Program-made: the position numbers and the translations under genes | The notes under the pieces: generated by a model | The model's input: only the letters and a program-made list of their open reading frames with translations | Told to the model about the DNA's origin: nothing | The model's database searches: none | Assembly (NCBI RefSeq): GCF_000430745.1 | Contig: NZ_KE387232.1 | Location: forward strand, 1 to 64,000 | DNA length: 64,000 nt | Direction of reading: 5' to 3' | Origin: Fictibacillus gelatini DSM 15865 | GTDB lineage: Bacteria; Bacillota; Bacilli; Bacillales; Fictibacillaceae | In this document: piece after piece, positions 51,613-60,736 of the stretch | Position numbering within the stretch: the stretch's first letter is position 1 | Layout of the letters: every line of letters starts with the position of its first letter

Positions 51613-52884
51613 TTGACAGTGCTTGATCCGGCCGTCGAAAATATTTCCCTGCTTTTAACGTTAGTTGTAACGATTGCGTCGTTGTTTGTCGTATTGTTAT
51701 TTACGCTTGGATACATTAGTGATAAACAGCTTCGAATGAAAAGCCTGAATTTACAAGAGAGCGAAAATCGATATCAATCGTTTATTGATTTAAACCCAGA
51801 CGGTGTATTTATCCTTGACCGGAAGAGAAGAATTGTAAAATGCAATCGTGCCTTTGAACAATTGTGCAGCCGGCCTTTTGAACAATTTAAAAATACTGAT
51901 TATACCTTGTTTATTAAAGATCCCGAGAATCGTTCAAAAACGAAAGAAGCATTTAAAAAAGTATTGAATGGAGAAACAAGCAAACAGACCGTTACGGTAA
52001 CGAATTTTGCCGGGGAATTGATCGATCTGGAAGCGACAAGTGTGCCTCATGTCGTAAATGGAGAAACCATAGGCGTGATCGGAATCGTAAAAGATATTAC
52101 CGATATTAAAAAGGCGGAAGAACTTGTTCGCCAATCGGAAAAACTTGCGGTAGTCGGTGAATTGGCGGCGGGCGTTGCACACGAAATTCGTAACCCGCTT
52201 ACTACGTTAAAAGGTTTTACACAAATGTTTTTTGCCAGAAGTTCCGAACCGGAAAATGAGAAGTTTTTAAAAATTATGCTCGATGAGATTGAGCGCATTA
52301 ATTTTATTGTCAGTGAATTTATGGTGCTTGCAAAACCACATATGACCATTATGCAGCCAAAAGATATTATCTCTATTCTTAAGAGTGTAAAGGCGATCCT
52401 GGATACACAGGCGGTTTTAAAAAACATTGAAATCGATTTCCGCTGTCCAAATGAAACTATTTCCGTTGTTTGTGAAGAAAATCAAGTCAAGCAAGTTTTC
52501 ATGAATGTGATTAAAAATGCCATTGAAGCGATGAAAGATGGAGGCACGATTCAATTAATTGTGGATCAAGAAAAAGATAGAAACGTAACGATTCATGTGA
52601 TCGATGAAGGAGTAGGCATTCCAAAAGAAAACATTTCACAGCTCGGTCAGCCTTTTTTTACAACCAAACCTGAAGGAACGGGGCTAGGGTTAATGGTCAG
52701 CTACAAAATCATTGAAAATCATAATGGCAAAATAAAAATTGCCAGTGAAGAAAATAAAGGAACTGCCGTTACAATCACATTGCCTGTCGCTATGTCCACG
52801 CGGCAGGAAAATCACGGCATTGTCCGGGATGCCAAACGAAGAAACGCTACGATTATCCAATATAAAAAACGTTCAAGTTTCTGA
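51613..52884 (+). CDS. PAS histidine kinase, C-terminal part of the TAG-split gene
   Basis: Up to 423 residues from a TTG seven bases past the TAG. A membrane helix (LLLTLVVTIASLFVVLLFTLGY), a PAS domain (ENRYQSFIDLNPDGVFILDR), the phospho-histidine box AAGVAHEIRNPLTTLKGFTQMF and ATPase N and G boxes (NVIKNAIEAMKDGG, DEGVGIP, GTGLGLMVSYKIIE) are all intact, as in sporulation-type kinases. No ribosome site precedes the TTG, so expression alone would be poor. No response regulator is adjacent. Confidence 0.78.
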   Translation: MTVLDPAVENISLLLTLVVTIASLFVVLLFTLGYISDKQLRMKSLNLQESENRYQSFIDLNPDGVFILDRKRRIVKCNRAFEQLCSRPFEQFKNTDYTLFIKDPENRSKTKEAFKKVLNGETSKQTVTVTNFAGELIDLEATSVPHVVNGETIGVIGIVKDITDIKKAEELVRQSEKLAVVGELAAGVAHEIRNPLTTLKGFTQMFFARSSEPENEKFLKIMLDEIERINFIVSEFMVLAKPHMTIMQPKDIISILKSVKAILDTQAVLKNIEIDFRCPNETISVVCEENQVKQVFMNVIKNAIEAMKDGGTIQLIVDQEKDRNVTIHVIDEGVGIPKENISQLGQPFFTTKPEGTGLGLMVSYKIIENHNGKIKIASEENKGTAVTITLPVAMSTRQENHGIVRDAKRRNATIIQYKKRSSF

Positions 52885-52890
52885 TGCTAC

Positions 52891-52929
52891 AAAACCTGGC
52901 TCCCGCGGCAAGAGCCAGGCTTTGGTTTT
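52891..52929. terminator. Bidirectional terminator between the kinase and degU
   Basis: CCTGGCTC and GAGCCAGG arms with a GC-rich loop; A-run on one side and TTTGGTTTT on the other, serving both converging units. Confidence 0.9.
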
Positions 52930-52931
52930 AT

Positions 52932-53657
52932 CTAGCGCATCTTCACCCAGCCGTTTTTAATCGCCTCAATAACGGCCTGCGTACGGTCGGTGACGCTCAT
53001 TTTTTGCAAAATGTTGCTTACATGGTTTTTGACTGTCTTTTCGCTAATGTACAATTGATCGCCGATGCTCCGGTTGCTCTTTCCATCTGCCAGCAATTGA
53101 AGCACTTCGCATTCACGCCGTGTGAGAAGATGGAGCGGCTTGCGGTATTCTACTTCTTCAAGGTCGATATGCTCTTCCTTCTGTTCGGTTGTCATCCTGC
53201 GATATTCATTTAATAGATTGTATGTAACTCTTGGATGTAAGTAAGCGCCGCCATCGGCTACTACTTTTACTGCTTCAATGAGCGAGTCGGCATCCATCTC
53301 TTTTAAAAGGTATCCAGAAGCTCCTGTTTGAACGGCATGAGATACATATGTTTCGTCATCATGAATGGAAAGAATAATGACTTTCGTGTCCGGATTTTTT
53401 TCGACAAGGCGTCTTGTAGCTTCAACCCCATTTACTTTTGGCATATTAATATCCATTAATACAACATCCGGATGGTGCTGTTCCACGATCTCTTCAGCCT
53501 CGATTCCATCATCTCCTTCTGCAACGACAGAAAATTCTTCCTCCATGTCTAAAATCCGCTTGACCCCTTCGCGAAATAAACGATGGTCATCAATAATTGC
53601 AATGGTCGTTTTTTCCTGAGCAGGGGCATTGTTTTCTAATGTATTTATTTCTGCCAA
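52932..53657 (-). CDS. degU: Response regulator DegU
   Basis: 241 residues, slightly longer than B. subtilis DegU (229) through an N-terminal extension. Receiver domain with [19 protein letters not shown] and the phospho-acceptor in [13 protein letters not shown], then a LuxR-type helix-turn-helix ([39 protein letters not shown]). Controls degradative enzymes, competence and motility with DegS. Confidence 0.97.
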   Translation of the reverse strand: MAEINTLENNAPAQEKTTIAIIDDHRLFREGVKRILDMEEEFSVVAEGDDGIEAEEIVEQHHPDVVLMDINMPKVNGVEATRRLVEKNPDTKVIILSIHDDETYVSHAVQTGASGYLLKEMDADSLIEAVKVVADGGAYLHPRVTYNLLNEYRRMTTEQKEEHIDLEEVEYRKPLHLLTRRECEVLQLLADGKSNRSIGDQLYISEKTVKNHVSNILQKMSVTDRTQAVIEAIKNGWVKMR

Positions 53658-53659
53658 GG

Positions 53660-54814
53660 TTAACCCTCCCTATCACTTACTGGTATTTGAATAAAAACGC
53701 CAGTACCAAAATTTACGCGTGAATTAATTTTTAATGTTCCTCCTAAAAGGTCCACTCTCTCTCTCATGCCGATCAGCCCGAAAGAGTTTGTTTTCCTTGA
53801 TTGGGAAGTATCGAATCCTTTGCCGTCATCCCTGACATATAAAGAAATCGCCTTTGGCCCAAATTCAATTTTCACCTGAATTTTTGAAGCTTCGGCATGT
53901 TTACATGCATTTTGAACAGCTTCTTGCGCCAGGCGAAACAAGGCAATTTCCATTTTATTCGGCATTCGCCTTTCTTTTCCTAATGACTGTAATTCAATGT
54001 CTAAACCAGTGTTTTCCGCTGTGTTCCTTAAATACTTCCGCAATGTCGGAACAAGCCCGAGGTCATCAAGGGCCATCGGACGCAGGTCGTAAATGATTCG
54101 CCTGACTTCCTTCAAGGCAGCCCGAACCATTTCCCTTAACCCTTTTATTTCTTCAAAGCCTGCCTCTTTTCCTTTTTCATGGTAAATTCTTTCGATTAAT
54201 TCTGAACGAATGAGGACGTTTGCCATTAGTTGAGCAGGCCCGTCATGGATTTCACGGGAGACGCGCTTTCGTTCCTCTTCCTGCGCTTCAATAATTTGCA
54301 GGCCAAACTCTTGTTTTTGTTGGGCATCCTGAACGATTTCGCTAATTTTAATCAAGTCTCCGCTTAAATAATTTAATACAACCGAAATTTGTCCAACAAG
54401 CGCCTCCGCCTTGGCAACGGTTTCTTTTAATGCGATCAATCTTCGCTCCAGATCATCGCGTTTTTCACGCAACTGTTTCTCCGTCTGCCTGATGACGGAC
54501 ATTTCAATTTGAATGGCGTTTGCCGTTTCATAAGCTTCGCGAATGTCCTGTTCCCCATATCTTTGAAAATGTTTGCTCACTTCGGCTAATTTGGAACGTG
54601 AATGTTTCGATAGCGCTTCTAATTTATCAGCTTTTTCAATCGTTTCAATGACCTTTCTCTTAACATCCTCAAGTTCTTTTGATAAGTGGATAAACTCATT
54701 TCGGGAATGTTCGCTAATTTCAAAAATTTGCGTTTTGCTTTCTTTGACGGTTTCAATCGTTTTCAAAAGAATACCGTCAAGCACTTTAGGGTCAATTTGT
54801 GTTTTTATTGACAT
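53660..54814 (-). CDS. degS: Sensor histidine kinase DegS
   Basis: 384 residues, soluble. A long N-terminal coiled coil (about 1-170) leads to the HisKA_3 box [20 protein letters not shown] and an ATPase domain ([42 protein letters not shown]). Cytoplasmic partner of DegU, encoded two bases downstream. Confidence 0.97.
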   Translation of the reverse strand: MSIKTQIDPKVLDGILLKTIETVKESKTQIFEISEHSRNEFIHLSKELEDVKRKVIETIEKADKLEALSKHSRSKLAEVSKHFQRYGEQDIREAYETANAIQIEMSVIRQTEKQLREKRDDLERRLIALKETVAKAEALVGQISVVLNYLSGDLIKISEIVQDAQQKQEFGLQIIEAQEEERKRVSREIHDGPAQLMANVLIRSELIERIYHEKGKEAGFEEIKGLREMVRAALKEVRRIIYDLRPMALDDLGLVPTLRKYLRNTAENTGLDIELQSLGKERRMPNKMEIALFRLAQEAVQNACKHAEASKIQVKIEFGPKAISLYVRDDGKGFDTSQSRKTNSFGLIGMRERVDLLGGTLKINSRVNFGTGVFIQIPVSDREG

Positions 54815-55043
54815 GTAATACCCTCCATTTTAACCGTTGAAACATAAAAATTGTAAATTTTATAAGGAGAAAGTTACAGGAGGAATGTTTCATTAGTAAA
54901 CGGACCGATAACTTTTATACTATGATTTTATCATTTATTTACTATTAGATATACACTATTCTCCCTATCCCTTCAGGCGAATTTATCCATCTATAGAACA
55001 TTCGTTAATTTGAGGAATATTATGTCTGTGTTTTTGAACAAAA

Positions 55044-55072
55044 TTGCTAAAGTAATTTTGTTCTCTTATAAT
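55044..55072 (+). promoter_or_regulatory. SigA-type promoter of yvyE
   Basis: TTGCTA, 17 bases, TATAAT on the plus strand, 69 bases before the yvyE start codon. The rest of the 326-base divergent gap (54815-55140) shows nothing further that I can assign. Confidence 0.8.
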
Positions 55073-55140
55073 TAGCTTAGCACGGTTACATGCAAAATGT
55101 TTTAAGTTTTTATTAAGAAGGAATTAAGAGGAGTTTTCCG

Positions 55141-55773
55141 ATGTTATCAAACTATTTTACTATAAAAACGACTGGTGAACACGAACTGATTATCGACAAA
55201 TCTCGATTTATTGCGCACATCGCAAGAGCCGAAACGGAAGAAGAAGCCATTCAATTTATCCAATCGATCAAGAAAAAACATTATAATGCGACCCATAACT
55301 GTTCCGCTTATTTAATCGGCGAGCAGGATCAAATCCAAAAAGCGAATGATGACGGGGAGCCGAGCGGGACGGCAGGGGTTCCCATGCTTGAAGTGCTGAA
55401 AAAGCGAAAGTTAAAAGACGTCGTCGTTGTTGTCACCCGTTATTTCGGCGGCATTAAACTTGGTGCCGGCGGATTAATTCGCGCCTACGGCAAATCTGTA
55501 AGCGAGGCATTAAATGCGGTTGGAGTGGTCGAACGCAAGCTTATGCAAGTCGTGCATACGAAAATTGAATACCCCCTTCTCGGAAAAGTAGAAAACGAGT
55601 TCCGCTCTTCCCATTATCCAATTAAGGACATTCATTATCTTGAACACGTCGAATTTGAATCGTATGTCCCTATTGATGAAGTCGACCATTTCAAAGAGTG
55701 GGTAACGGACTTAACAAATGCCCAGGCGGAAGTTGATTTAGGTGAACAGGAATATCTTGAATCTCTAGTTTAA
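55141..55773 (+). CDS. yvyE: YigZ/IMPACT family protein YvyE
   Basis: 210 residues. The IMPACT domain motif NCSAYLIGEQDQIQKANDDGEPSGTAGVPMLEVL and VVVVTRYFGGIKLGAGGLIRAYG are diagnostic. A C-terminal EF-G-like module follows. Function unknown, conserved; adjacent to degS as in B. subtilis. AGAGGAG leader before the ATG. Confidence 0.95.
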   Translation: MLSNYFTIKTTGEHELIIDKSRFIAHIARAETEEEAIQFIQSIKKKHYNATHNCSAYLIGEQDQIQKANDDGEPSGTAGVPMLEVLKKRKLKDVVVVVTRYFGGIKLGAGGLIRAYGKSVSEALNAVGVVERKLMQVVHTKIEYPLLGKVENEFRSSHYPIKDIHYLEHVEFESYVPIDEVDHFKEWVTDLTNAQAEVDLGEQEYLESLV

Positions 55774-55909
55774 AAAGGAGGACAAACAGAACCAGGAAGT
55801 TCAAGGCGCCGAAGTCCACGAGGATTGAAACGTAGTAGTTCCTACGTAAGAACCGGAGTGGCGAGGCAACGAAGAAATTCGCAGGTAATGTTTCCCGGAC
55901 TTTTTAAAC
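55768..55909. repeat. Small repeated element, copy 2
   Basis: About 142 bp with ends GTTTAAAAAGGAGGACAAAC and CCCGGACTTTTTAAAC, overlapping the yvyE stop codon. Ends match the reverse complement of the copy at 50714-50817. The centre is GC-rich and partly palindromic (GTAGTAGTTCCTAC). Confidence 0.65.
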
Positions 55910-56000
55910 AACATTTAAACAAGATGTGACAGGTTCTTGACAATCCCCCAACAATGAAAACAATTTTACGAAAAGTGTGTATGTCGAATGGATAGACTTA

Positions 56001-56029
56001 TTGTCTAATGGTGAAAAAGAAGATAAAAT
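56001..56029 (+). promoter_or_regulatory. SigA-type promoter of tagU
   Basis: TTGTCT, 17 bases, TAAAAT on the plus strand, about 78 bases before the tagU start. Confidence 0.65.
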
Positions 56030-56106
56030 ATTTGAGTTACGTGCAATATTTTTGGAACGATTGTTAGAAAATTCCGCCATTTTTAAGTTGAATTGAGGAG
56101 ATGTTA

Positions 56107-57162
56107 ATGAGTCAGCCGCAAACGAGGCTAGAAAAACACAAGAAAAAAAAGAGCCCCCTGCGCCGTTTTTTTAAATATGTGCTTGTTGTTGTTTTCATTG
56201 GTGTAATAGGCGGAGCGGGTTATGCCGGATTTTTAGGCTGGAAGGTAAAATCAACTGCTGAAAAAACATATCAAGGATTATCGCGTGATAAATCAAGCTT
56301 GCGCGAGGAGAAAGTAACATTAGGAGAGAATCCTGTTACCATTCTTCTTCTCGGTGTCGAAGATTATCCCGGTTCTCCGGGCCATTCCGATTCGATCATG
56401 CTGCTTACGATTAACCCGAAAACGAAAGAAACGGCTATTCTTAGCATTCCAAGGGATACGAGAGCGTTCTTGCCGATCGTCCAGCGAGAAGATAAAATCA
56501 CCCATGCCTATGCGTTCGGAAAAAAAGGACATAAAGAAGAAGCAACGATCGATGCGGTTGAACACTTGCTGGATGTTCCGATCGATTATTACATTACAAC
56601 GAATTTCCTTGGCTTCAAAAAAGCGGTCGATGATTTAGGCGGAATTGATGTAAACGTGCCATTCGACTTCCAGCAGCATGCAATGAAGGAAATTGGCGGG
56701 GGCACGCTTACATTCAAAAAAGGGGAAATGCATCTGAACGGAAAAGAGGCATTGACCTTCGCGCAAATGCGGAAAAAGGATCCTAAAGGAGATTTCGGCC
56801 GTCAGGAACGCCAGCAGCAAGTCATTAAAGCGCTTGCCGATAAAGCTTTGTCCATCACATCACTCACAAAAGCGAACGATCTTTTGGAAACGGTCGGCGA
56901 CAATGTGAAAACAAACATTAGCTTAAGAGAGATGTTTGCCATCCGCAATTTCTACAAAACGATCCAAAATAATGATTTTGAGCGCTGGACGCTGAAAAAA
57001 GGGAAAGATGCGATGATCAATGGCATCTATTATTACCAGCCGAATATGGATGAGATCCATGAGTATACGCGCAAAATCAATAAAATTTTAGAACGAAACG
57101 ACACACAAATGACGGATAATCATCCTGAAAATCAGACAACAACTGATCAGGCACAGCAATAA
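56107..57162 (+). CDS. tagU: LytR-CpsA-Psr wall-polymer transferase TagU
   Basis: 351 residues. A lysine-rich cytoplasmic tail and one membrane helix (YVLVVVFIGVIGGAGYAGFL) lead to the extracellular LCP domain: ILLLGVEDYPGSPGHSDSIMLLTINP, LSIPRDTRAF and the FGRQERQQQVIKAL arginine region. LCP enzymes attach teichoic acid to peptidoglycan. The second ATG is chosen, spaced from GAGGAG. TagO, the first teichoic acid enzyme, lies downstream on the opposite strand. Confidence 0.95.
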   Translation: MSQPQTRLEKHKKKKSPLRRFFKYVLVVVFIGVIGGAGYAGFLGWKVKSTAEKTYQGLSRDKSSLREEKVTLGENPVTILLLGVEDYPGSPGHSDSIMLLTINPKTKETAILSIPRDTRAFLPIVQREDKITHAYAFGKKGHKEEATIDAVEHLLDVPIDYYITTNFLGFKKAVDDLGGIDVNVPFDFQQHAMKEIGGGTLTFKKGEMHLNGKEALTFAQMRKKDPKGDFGRQERQQQVIKALADKALSITSLTKANDLLETVGDNVKTNISLREMFAIRNFYKTIQNNDFERWTLKKGKDAMINGIYYYQPNMDEIHEYTRKINKILERNDTQMTDNHPENQTTTDQAQQ

Positions 57163-57169
57163 AGACGAG

Positions 57170-57199
57170 CCTCCTGATCGCTTCAGGAGGTTTATTTTA
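57170..57199 (+). terminator. Terminator of tagU
   Basis: CCTCCTGA-TCGCT-TCAGGAGG followed by TTTATTTT. Confidence 0.88.
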
Positions 57200-57267
57200 T
57201 GTTTAAAAAGAAGCGCTGGCACTGTGCGTGCTCACATAAAGACCTGGCGGAAAGCCAGGTTTTCTAA
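57199..57267 (+). CDS. Possible 22-residue small protein
   Basis: ATG at 57199 with AGGAGG nine bases upstream (the AGGAGG is also the 3' arm of the tagU terminator). It encodes MFKKKRWHCACSHKDLAESQ plus two residues, ending TAA within the next terminator. It is basic with two cysteines. It could be chance; no homologue is known to me. Confidence 0.2.
   Translation: MFKKKRWHCACSHKDLAESQVF
57240..57264. terminator. Bidirectional hairpin after tagO
   Basis: ACCTGGC-TTTCC-GCCAGGT stem with TTTTCT on the plus strand and CTTTA on the minus strand; ends tagO transcription and read-through from tagU. Confidence 0.75.
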
Positions 57268-58349
57268 TGCTTATTCTTTTCAAGTCCGTATGTAATCGTT
57301 GTGATGATTTTTTCATATAAGTTCAGAATCGGCTTGTAGCGGTGGCTTACTAAGCCGATGAATTCCGCAATAATTTCTACCATTAAAATGAGAGCGATAA
57401 CGATCGTGATGGAGCCCCATAATGATGTGGCCTGAAACAACACTGCCGCCGCACTGAAAATAATGCTTAATGCATAAATCATGAGCACCGTTGCTTGATG
57501 AGAAAACCCCATTTTTAATAAACGATGATGCAAATGGCCTTTATCAGGTGCTGCGATCGGCTTACGATTCGCGATTCTCCTTACGATTGCATAGAGCGTA
57601 TCAAATACCGGAACCCCGAGGATGATGATCGGTACAACAAAGCTAAATAATGTGACGCTTTTATAAAGTCCAAGGAGCGAAATAATCGAGATGGAGTAAC
57701 CTAAAAAAAGTGATCCGGCATCCCCCATGAAAATTTTCGCCGGGTGAAAGTTATATACTAAAAATCCAAGTGTAGAGCCGATTAAAATAACCGACATGGC
57801 GACGATCAGCATATGCCCGTGCGTACCAGCAATAAAGGCGATTGTGCTTGTAATAATGACGGAAACACCTGCCGCAAGCCCATCTAGCCCGTCAATTAAG
57901 TTAATGATGTTTGTAATCGTAATAATCCAAACAATAGTTGCAATAAAATCAAGGCTGCCTAATTGAAATTGCCCGATAAGCGGAATCGTTATAAGATCAA
58001 CGTTTAAACCGGTACTGGCAACAATCACCGCTGCACAAAATTGGCCAAGTAACTTTGCTTTTGCGCTTAACGTATATTTATCATCGAGAACGCCGATGAT
58101 CAGTATGAGGACGGCACCGATTATGATGCCCGTTAACTGTATATGATAGAGGCCGGACAAAAAGTAACCGACAAGAACGCCTGCAAAAATGCCGATCCCC
58201 CCCCATCTTGGCATTACTTTATCGTGTACTTTTCGATGGTTCGGTTTGTCGGTTGCGTTAAGAAGACGGGCGATTCGGATAATAAATGGCGTTACAAGAA
58301 TGACCGTGAGAAATGAGGCTATTGTCGCCACCAATAATCGAGTGTCCAT
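57264..58349 (-). CDS. tagO: Undecaprenyl-phosphate GlcNAc-1-P transferase TagO
   Basis: 361 residues with about eleven membrane helices, MraY/WecA superfamily. The cytoplasmic loops hold HDKVMPRWGGIGIF, GVLDDKYTLSAKAKL (DDxxD metal site), NIINLIDGLDGLAAG and FMGDAGSLFLGY, with the HLHHRLL histidine loop. It transfers GlcNAc-1-phosphate to the lipid carrier, starting wall teichoic acid and related polymers. Confidence 0.95.
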   Translation of the reverse strand: MDTRLLVATIASFLTVILVTPFIIRIARLLNATDKPNHRKVHDKVMPRWGGIGIFAGVLVGYFLSGLYHIQLTGIIIGAVLILIIGVLDDKYTLSAKAKLLGQFCAAVIVASTGLNVDLITIPLIGQFQLGSLDFIATIVWIITITNIINLIDGLDGLAAGVSVIITSTIAFIAGTHGHMLIVAMSVILIGSTLGFLVYNFHPAKIFMGDAGSLFLGYSISIISLLGLYKSVTLFSFVVPIIILGVPVFDTLYAIVRRIANRKPIAAPDKGHLHHRLLKMGFSHQATVLMIYALSIIFSAAAVLFQATSLWGSITIVIALILMVEIIAEFIGLVSHRYKPILNLYEKIITTITYGLEKNKH

Positions 58350-58464
58350 TGTTCGTTCTCCTTCACCAATGTCACTCTTAAGTTGCCCAATTTAACCAAA
58401 GTCATTCAACTTAACTTTGTTTGCAGGACTTGAGAATTCAGCTGTTCCACGAAAGGTGGAGAAA

Positions 58465-59124
58465 TCATCTCCTGAATACTTCCGGTAGCAATAAAAAACT
58501 CCCGCTGATCATCAGACCGACAAGCAATCCAAGAATGGCGCGTTGTTTTGGATTGTCATCGATGTTTGTCATTGTGACTGGAGTAATGACCTCTATTCCT
58601 TTGACCTTTAACCGTTTTTCTTCGAGATCAAAAAGAAATTTCTGCTGCATGACCTTCCCTTCATCTGTTGCGCGCACTGCTTTTAATGCATCTATTTTCT
58701 GATCGATTAAAGTTGTCCATCGCTTTTTCTCTTCATCGCTTTCTTTCAGCGCCTGGGCAACGATTGCCCTTAGCTCATCTTCCGCATTTTCGCTTCCTTT
58801 TAAACTTAAATTAACGGTTTTCAGCCCTTCTGGTACGGCTTGAAACCGGGACTGAATGGCAGCGGCCGGTTCTTTGAGTTTTTTTACGCGCGCTAAAAAC
58901 GGTTCACTCATCATGTAATCTTTCATTTTCTCAGGGGATGAGAGTGTCGATTCTTCGAAATTAGCGAGACTAATTTTCGCTTTTGCTTCATAAAGAGGCT
59001 TCGACTGAAGCGCCATCCAATAGGCGATGCCACATGTTAAAACAGGGATCAGAATATAAACCGGCATATATTTTTTTAATCGAGAAAGGGTTCGTTTCAT
59101 CATCTCACTCAAATGCTTGTCCAT
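58465..59124 (-). CDS. Wzz/chain-length-determinant-like membrane protein
   Basis: 219 residues. One membrane helix near the N-terminus (MPVYILIPVLTCGIAYWMAL), an extracytoplasmic helical region with KPLYEAKAKISL and a second helix near the end (AILGLLVGLMISGSFLLLPEVF) preceded by a proline-rich-like NIDDNPKQR. This is the Wzz/YveK polysaccharide co-polymerase plan. No tyrosine kinase partner is adjacent. It starts inside the end of the polymerase gene, so both are co-translated. Confidence 0.78.
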   Translation of the reverse strand: MDKHLSEMMKRTLSRLKKYMPVYILIPVLTCGIAYWMALQSKPLYEAKAKISLANFEESTLSSPEKMKDYMMSEPFLARVKKLKEPAAAIQSRFQAVPEGLKTVNLSLKGSENAEDELRAIVAQALKESDEEKKRWTTLIDQKIDALKAVRATDEGKVMQQKFLFDLEEKRLKVKGIEVITPVTMTNIDDNPKQRAILGLLVGLMISGSFLLLPEVFRR

Positions 59125-60496
59125 GATTGACTCCTCTATTTGATCTTATGAGTTCGTTTGAAAGATCTTTTTTCCGCTGAAAATGAATGAACGCAAAGGA
59201 AAAGGCAAATAAAAGCCATAAATAATTGAGCGAAATTTGCGAGCTCGGGCTGATGCATGAGAAGGAAAAAGCGATCATCCCGCCGATTAAACCTTCGCAC
59301 ACCATTTTTTCATATCGTAACGTTCGCTGAAATAGTTTGCAAAGCTGGACGATTGTCCAAATATAGATAAGCAAATAGCCGACAAACACAAACATTCCAT
59401 AATTCACAAGAATCTCCACCCACCAGTTATGGACATTTATAATCCCCCCTGTCGGATAGTGGGAAAAATGGGCTAAATAAAATTCCGCATTTCCTGATCC
59501 AATCCCAAATCCGAAGCTTTTTTCAAAGAAAAGGAGGCTATTTTTGATGAGATTCGTACGAATATCTACAGATGTATTTCCCGCTGTGTTTAAGCTGTGT
59601 AAGCCTTGTTCAAAACGGGAGAAAAACTCCAGGGCTTTTTCCCGAAACAGAATTAGCGCGCCTGTTCCCGCAATAATGAGCCTTTTTTTTACCAGTCTGT
59701 CCGTTAAAAAGAGGAACCAAACCAGAACGCCTAAGCCAATAGCGATATCATTGGCCCTCGATGACGTTAAGAGCAGCACATAAAGAGATAAAACAAGCAC
59801 GATGAAGCCGATCCCTTTTAGGAAAAAGGAAGGGATTCGATGAATGAACGCCAGAAGGAAAAAGAAGCTGACGGCGATAAAGCTGGCATAATCGTTTTCA
59901 TTGACAAAAACGGCAGTGGGAATGCCCTGCTGGTACAATGGCGCAACGTTAATTCTTGAAATCGGCAAATGGTGCCTGGTGAAATGGTTCCATAAGCCGA
60001 TCAATATAAGAAACGTGAACATGAGAATCCAAATGTAAAAAATGTGAAGAAAATGCTTTCGTTCGTTCAGTAAAAAGACGGCAAAAAAAATAAGCGATAC
60101 ACCAATGGCAAGGAAAATAAAGTCGAGCAGCCCAACTTTCAATGAACGAACCCAGGCGAGCGAGGCACACGCATAGAAAAGCCAGAAAAGATGAAATAAC
60201 AAAACAGGTTTTATTCTGTTATTTTCCCAATCAAGAAAGGTCTTTTCTTTTATAAAATAAAGAGCGAATACGAAAACCATCACAATATACAGCATCCGAT
60301 AGGGAAATAAGCTGACCGGGCCGATTTTGACGTTGAAAATGGCCGCTCCGAAAAACGAGCTGATGATGAGTAAATAAAGGACGATGACCGGAAAAGATAA
60401 AGGAAAGATCCACGGTTTGAACACGACTAAAAAGAGAACTGCGATAAAATAAAGGACAAATAGGGCGCTCGCTATTTTTACAGAGATAAAGGCCAT
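59105..60496 (-). CDS. O-antigen ligase/polymerase-like membrane protein (Wzy type)
   Basis: 463 residues, ten to twelve helices, with a large extracytoplasmic loop in the C-terminal half and the pattern FGIGSGNAEFYLAHFSHYPTGGIINVHNWWVEILVNYG, typical of the Wzy/O-antigen ligase superfamily. Start at 60496 has GGAGGGAAGATCT upstream. The open frame runs 50 codons further through the 21-bp repeats, giving FPK-rich peptide that is not real. Probably polymerises a cell-surface glycan. Confidence 0.85.
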   Translation of the reverse strand: MAFISVKIASALFVLYFIAVLFLVVFKPWIFPLSFPVIVLYLLIISSFFGAAIFNVKIGPVSLFPYRMLYIVMVFVFALYFIKEKTFLDWENNRIKPVLLFHLFWLFYACASLAWVRSLKVGLLDFIFLAIGVSLIFFAVFLLNERKHFLHIFYIWILMFTFLILIGLWNHFTRHHLPISRINVAPLYQQGIPTAVFVNENDYASFIAVSFFFLLAFIHRIPSFFLKGIGFIVLVLSLYVLLLTSSRANDIAIGLGVLVWFLFLTDRLVKKRLIIAGTGALILFREKALEFFSRFEQGLHSLNTAGNTSVDIRTNLIKNSLLFFEKSFGFGIGSGNAEFYLAHFSHYPTGGIINVHNWWVEILVNYGMFVFVGYLLIYIWTIVQLCKLFQRTLRYEKMVCEGLIGGMIAFSFSCISPSSQISLNYLWLLFAFSFAFIHFQRKKDLSNELIRSNRGVNHGQAFE

Positions 60497-60511
60497 AGAT
60501 CTTCCCTCCTT

Positions 60512-60645
60512 TACGTTTGGACAATAAAATGTGCGTTTTGGAAAATAAAAAGTGACTTTAATGAAATAAATTTTGACTTTTGGAAAATAAAATCTTACTT
60601 TCGGAAAATAAAATGCGTTTTTTGGAAAATAAGCTTCACATTCCA
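60512..60645. repeat. 21-bp degenerate repeat array C
   Basis: Six units at 21-bp spacing (cores TTTGGACAATAA, TTTGGAAAATAA, TTAATGAAATAA, TTTGGAAAATAA, TTCGGAAAATAA, TTTGGAAAATAA) followed by about nine variable bases. It lies in the 240-base gap between the DegT fusion gene and the polymerase gene, reaching to within about 15 bases of the polymerase start. Same family as arrays A and B. Confidence 0.9.
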
Positions 60646-60736
60646 AGCATCTTGGACATAAAATTTCAAATTTCTACGGTAAAGAGAGCCGATCGGCCAA
60701 AAAATCGCGGATTTTTATCAAAATTAGCAAATCTTT

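Noticed and set aside
294-52884. Pyrrolysine or reassigned TAG explaining the two amber codons
   Set aside because: TAG is used as a normal terminal stop in nearby genes (for example nnr at 30294 and btuC at 19271) and no PylTS genes are in the window; nonsense mutation or error is simpler.
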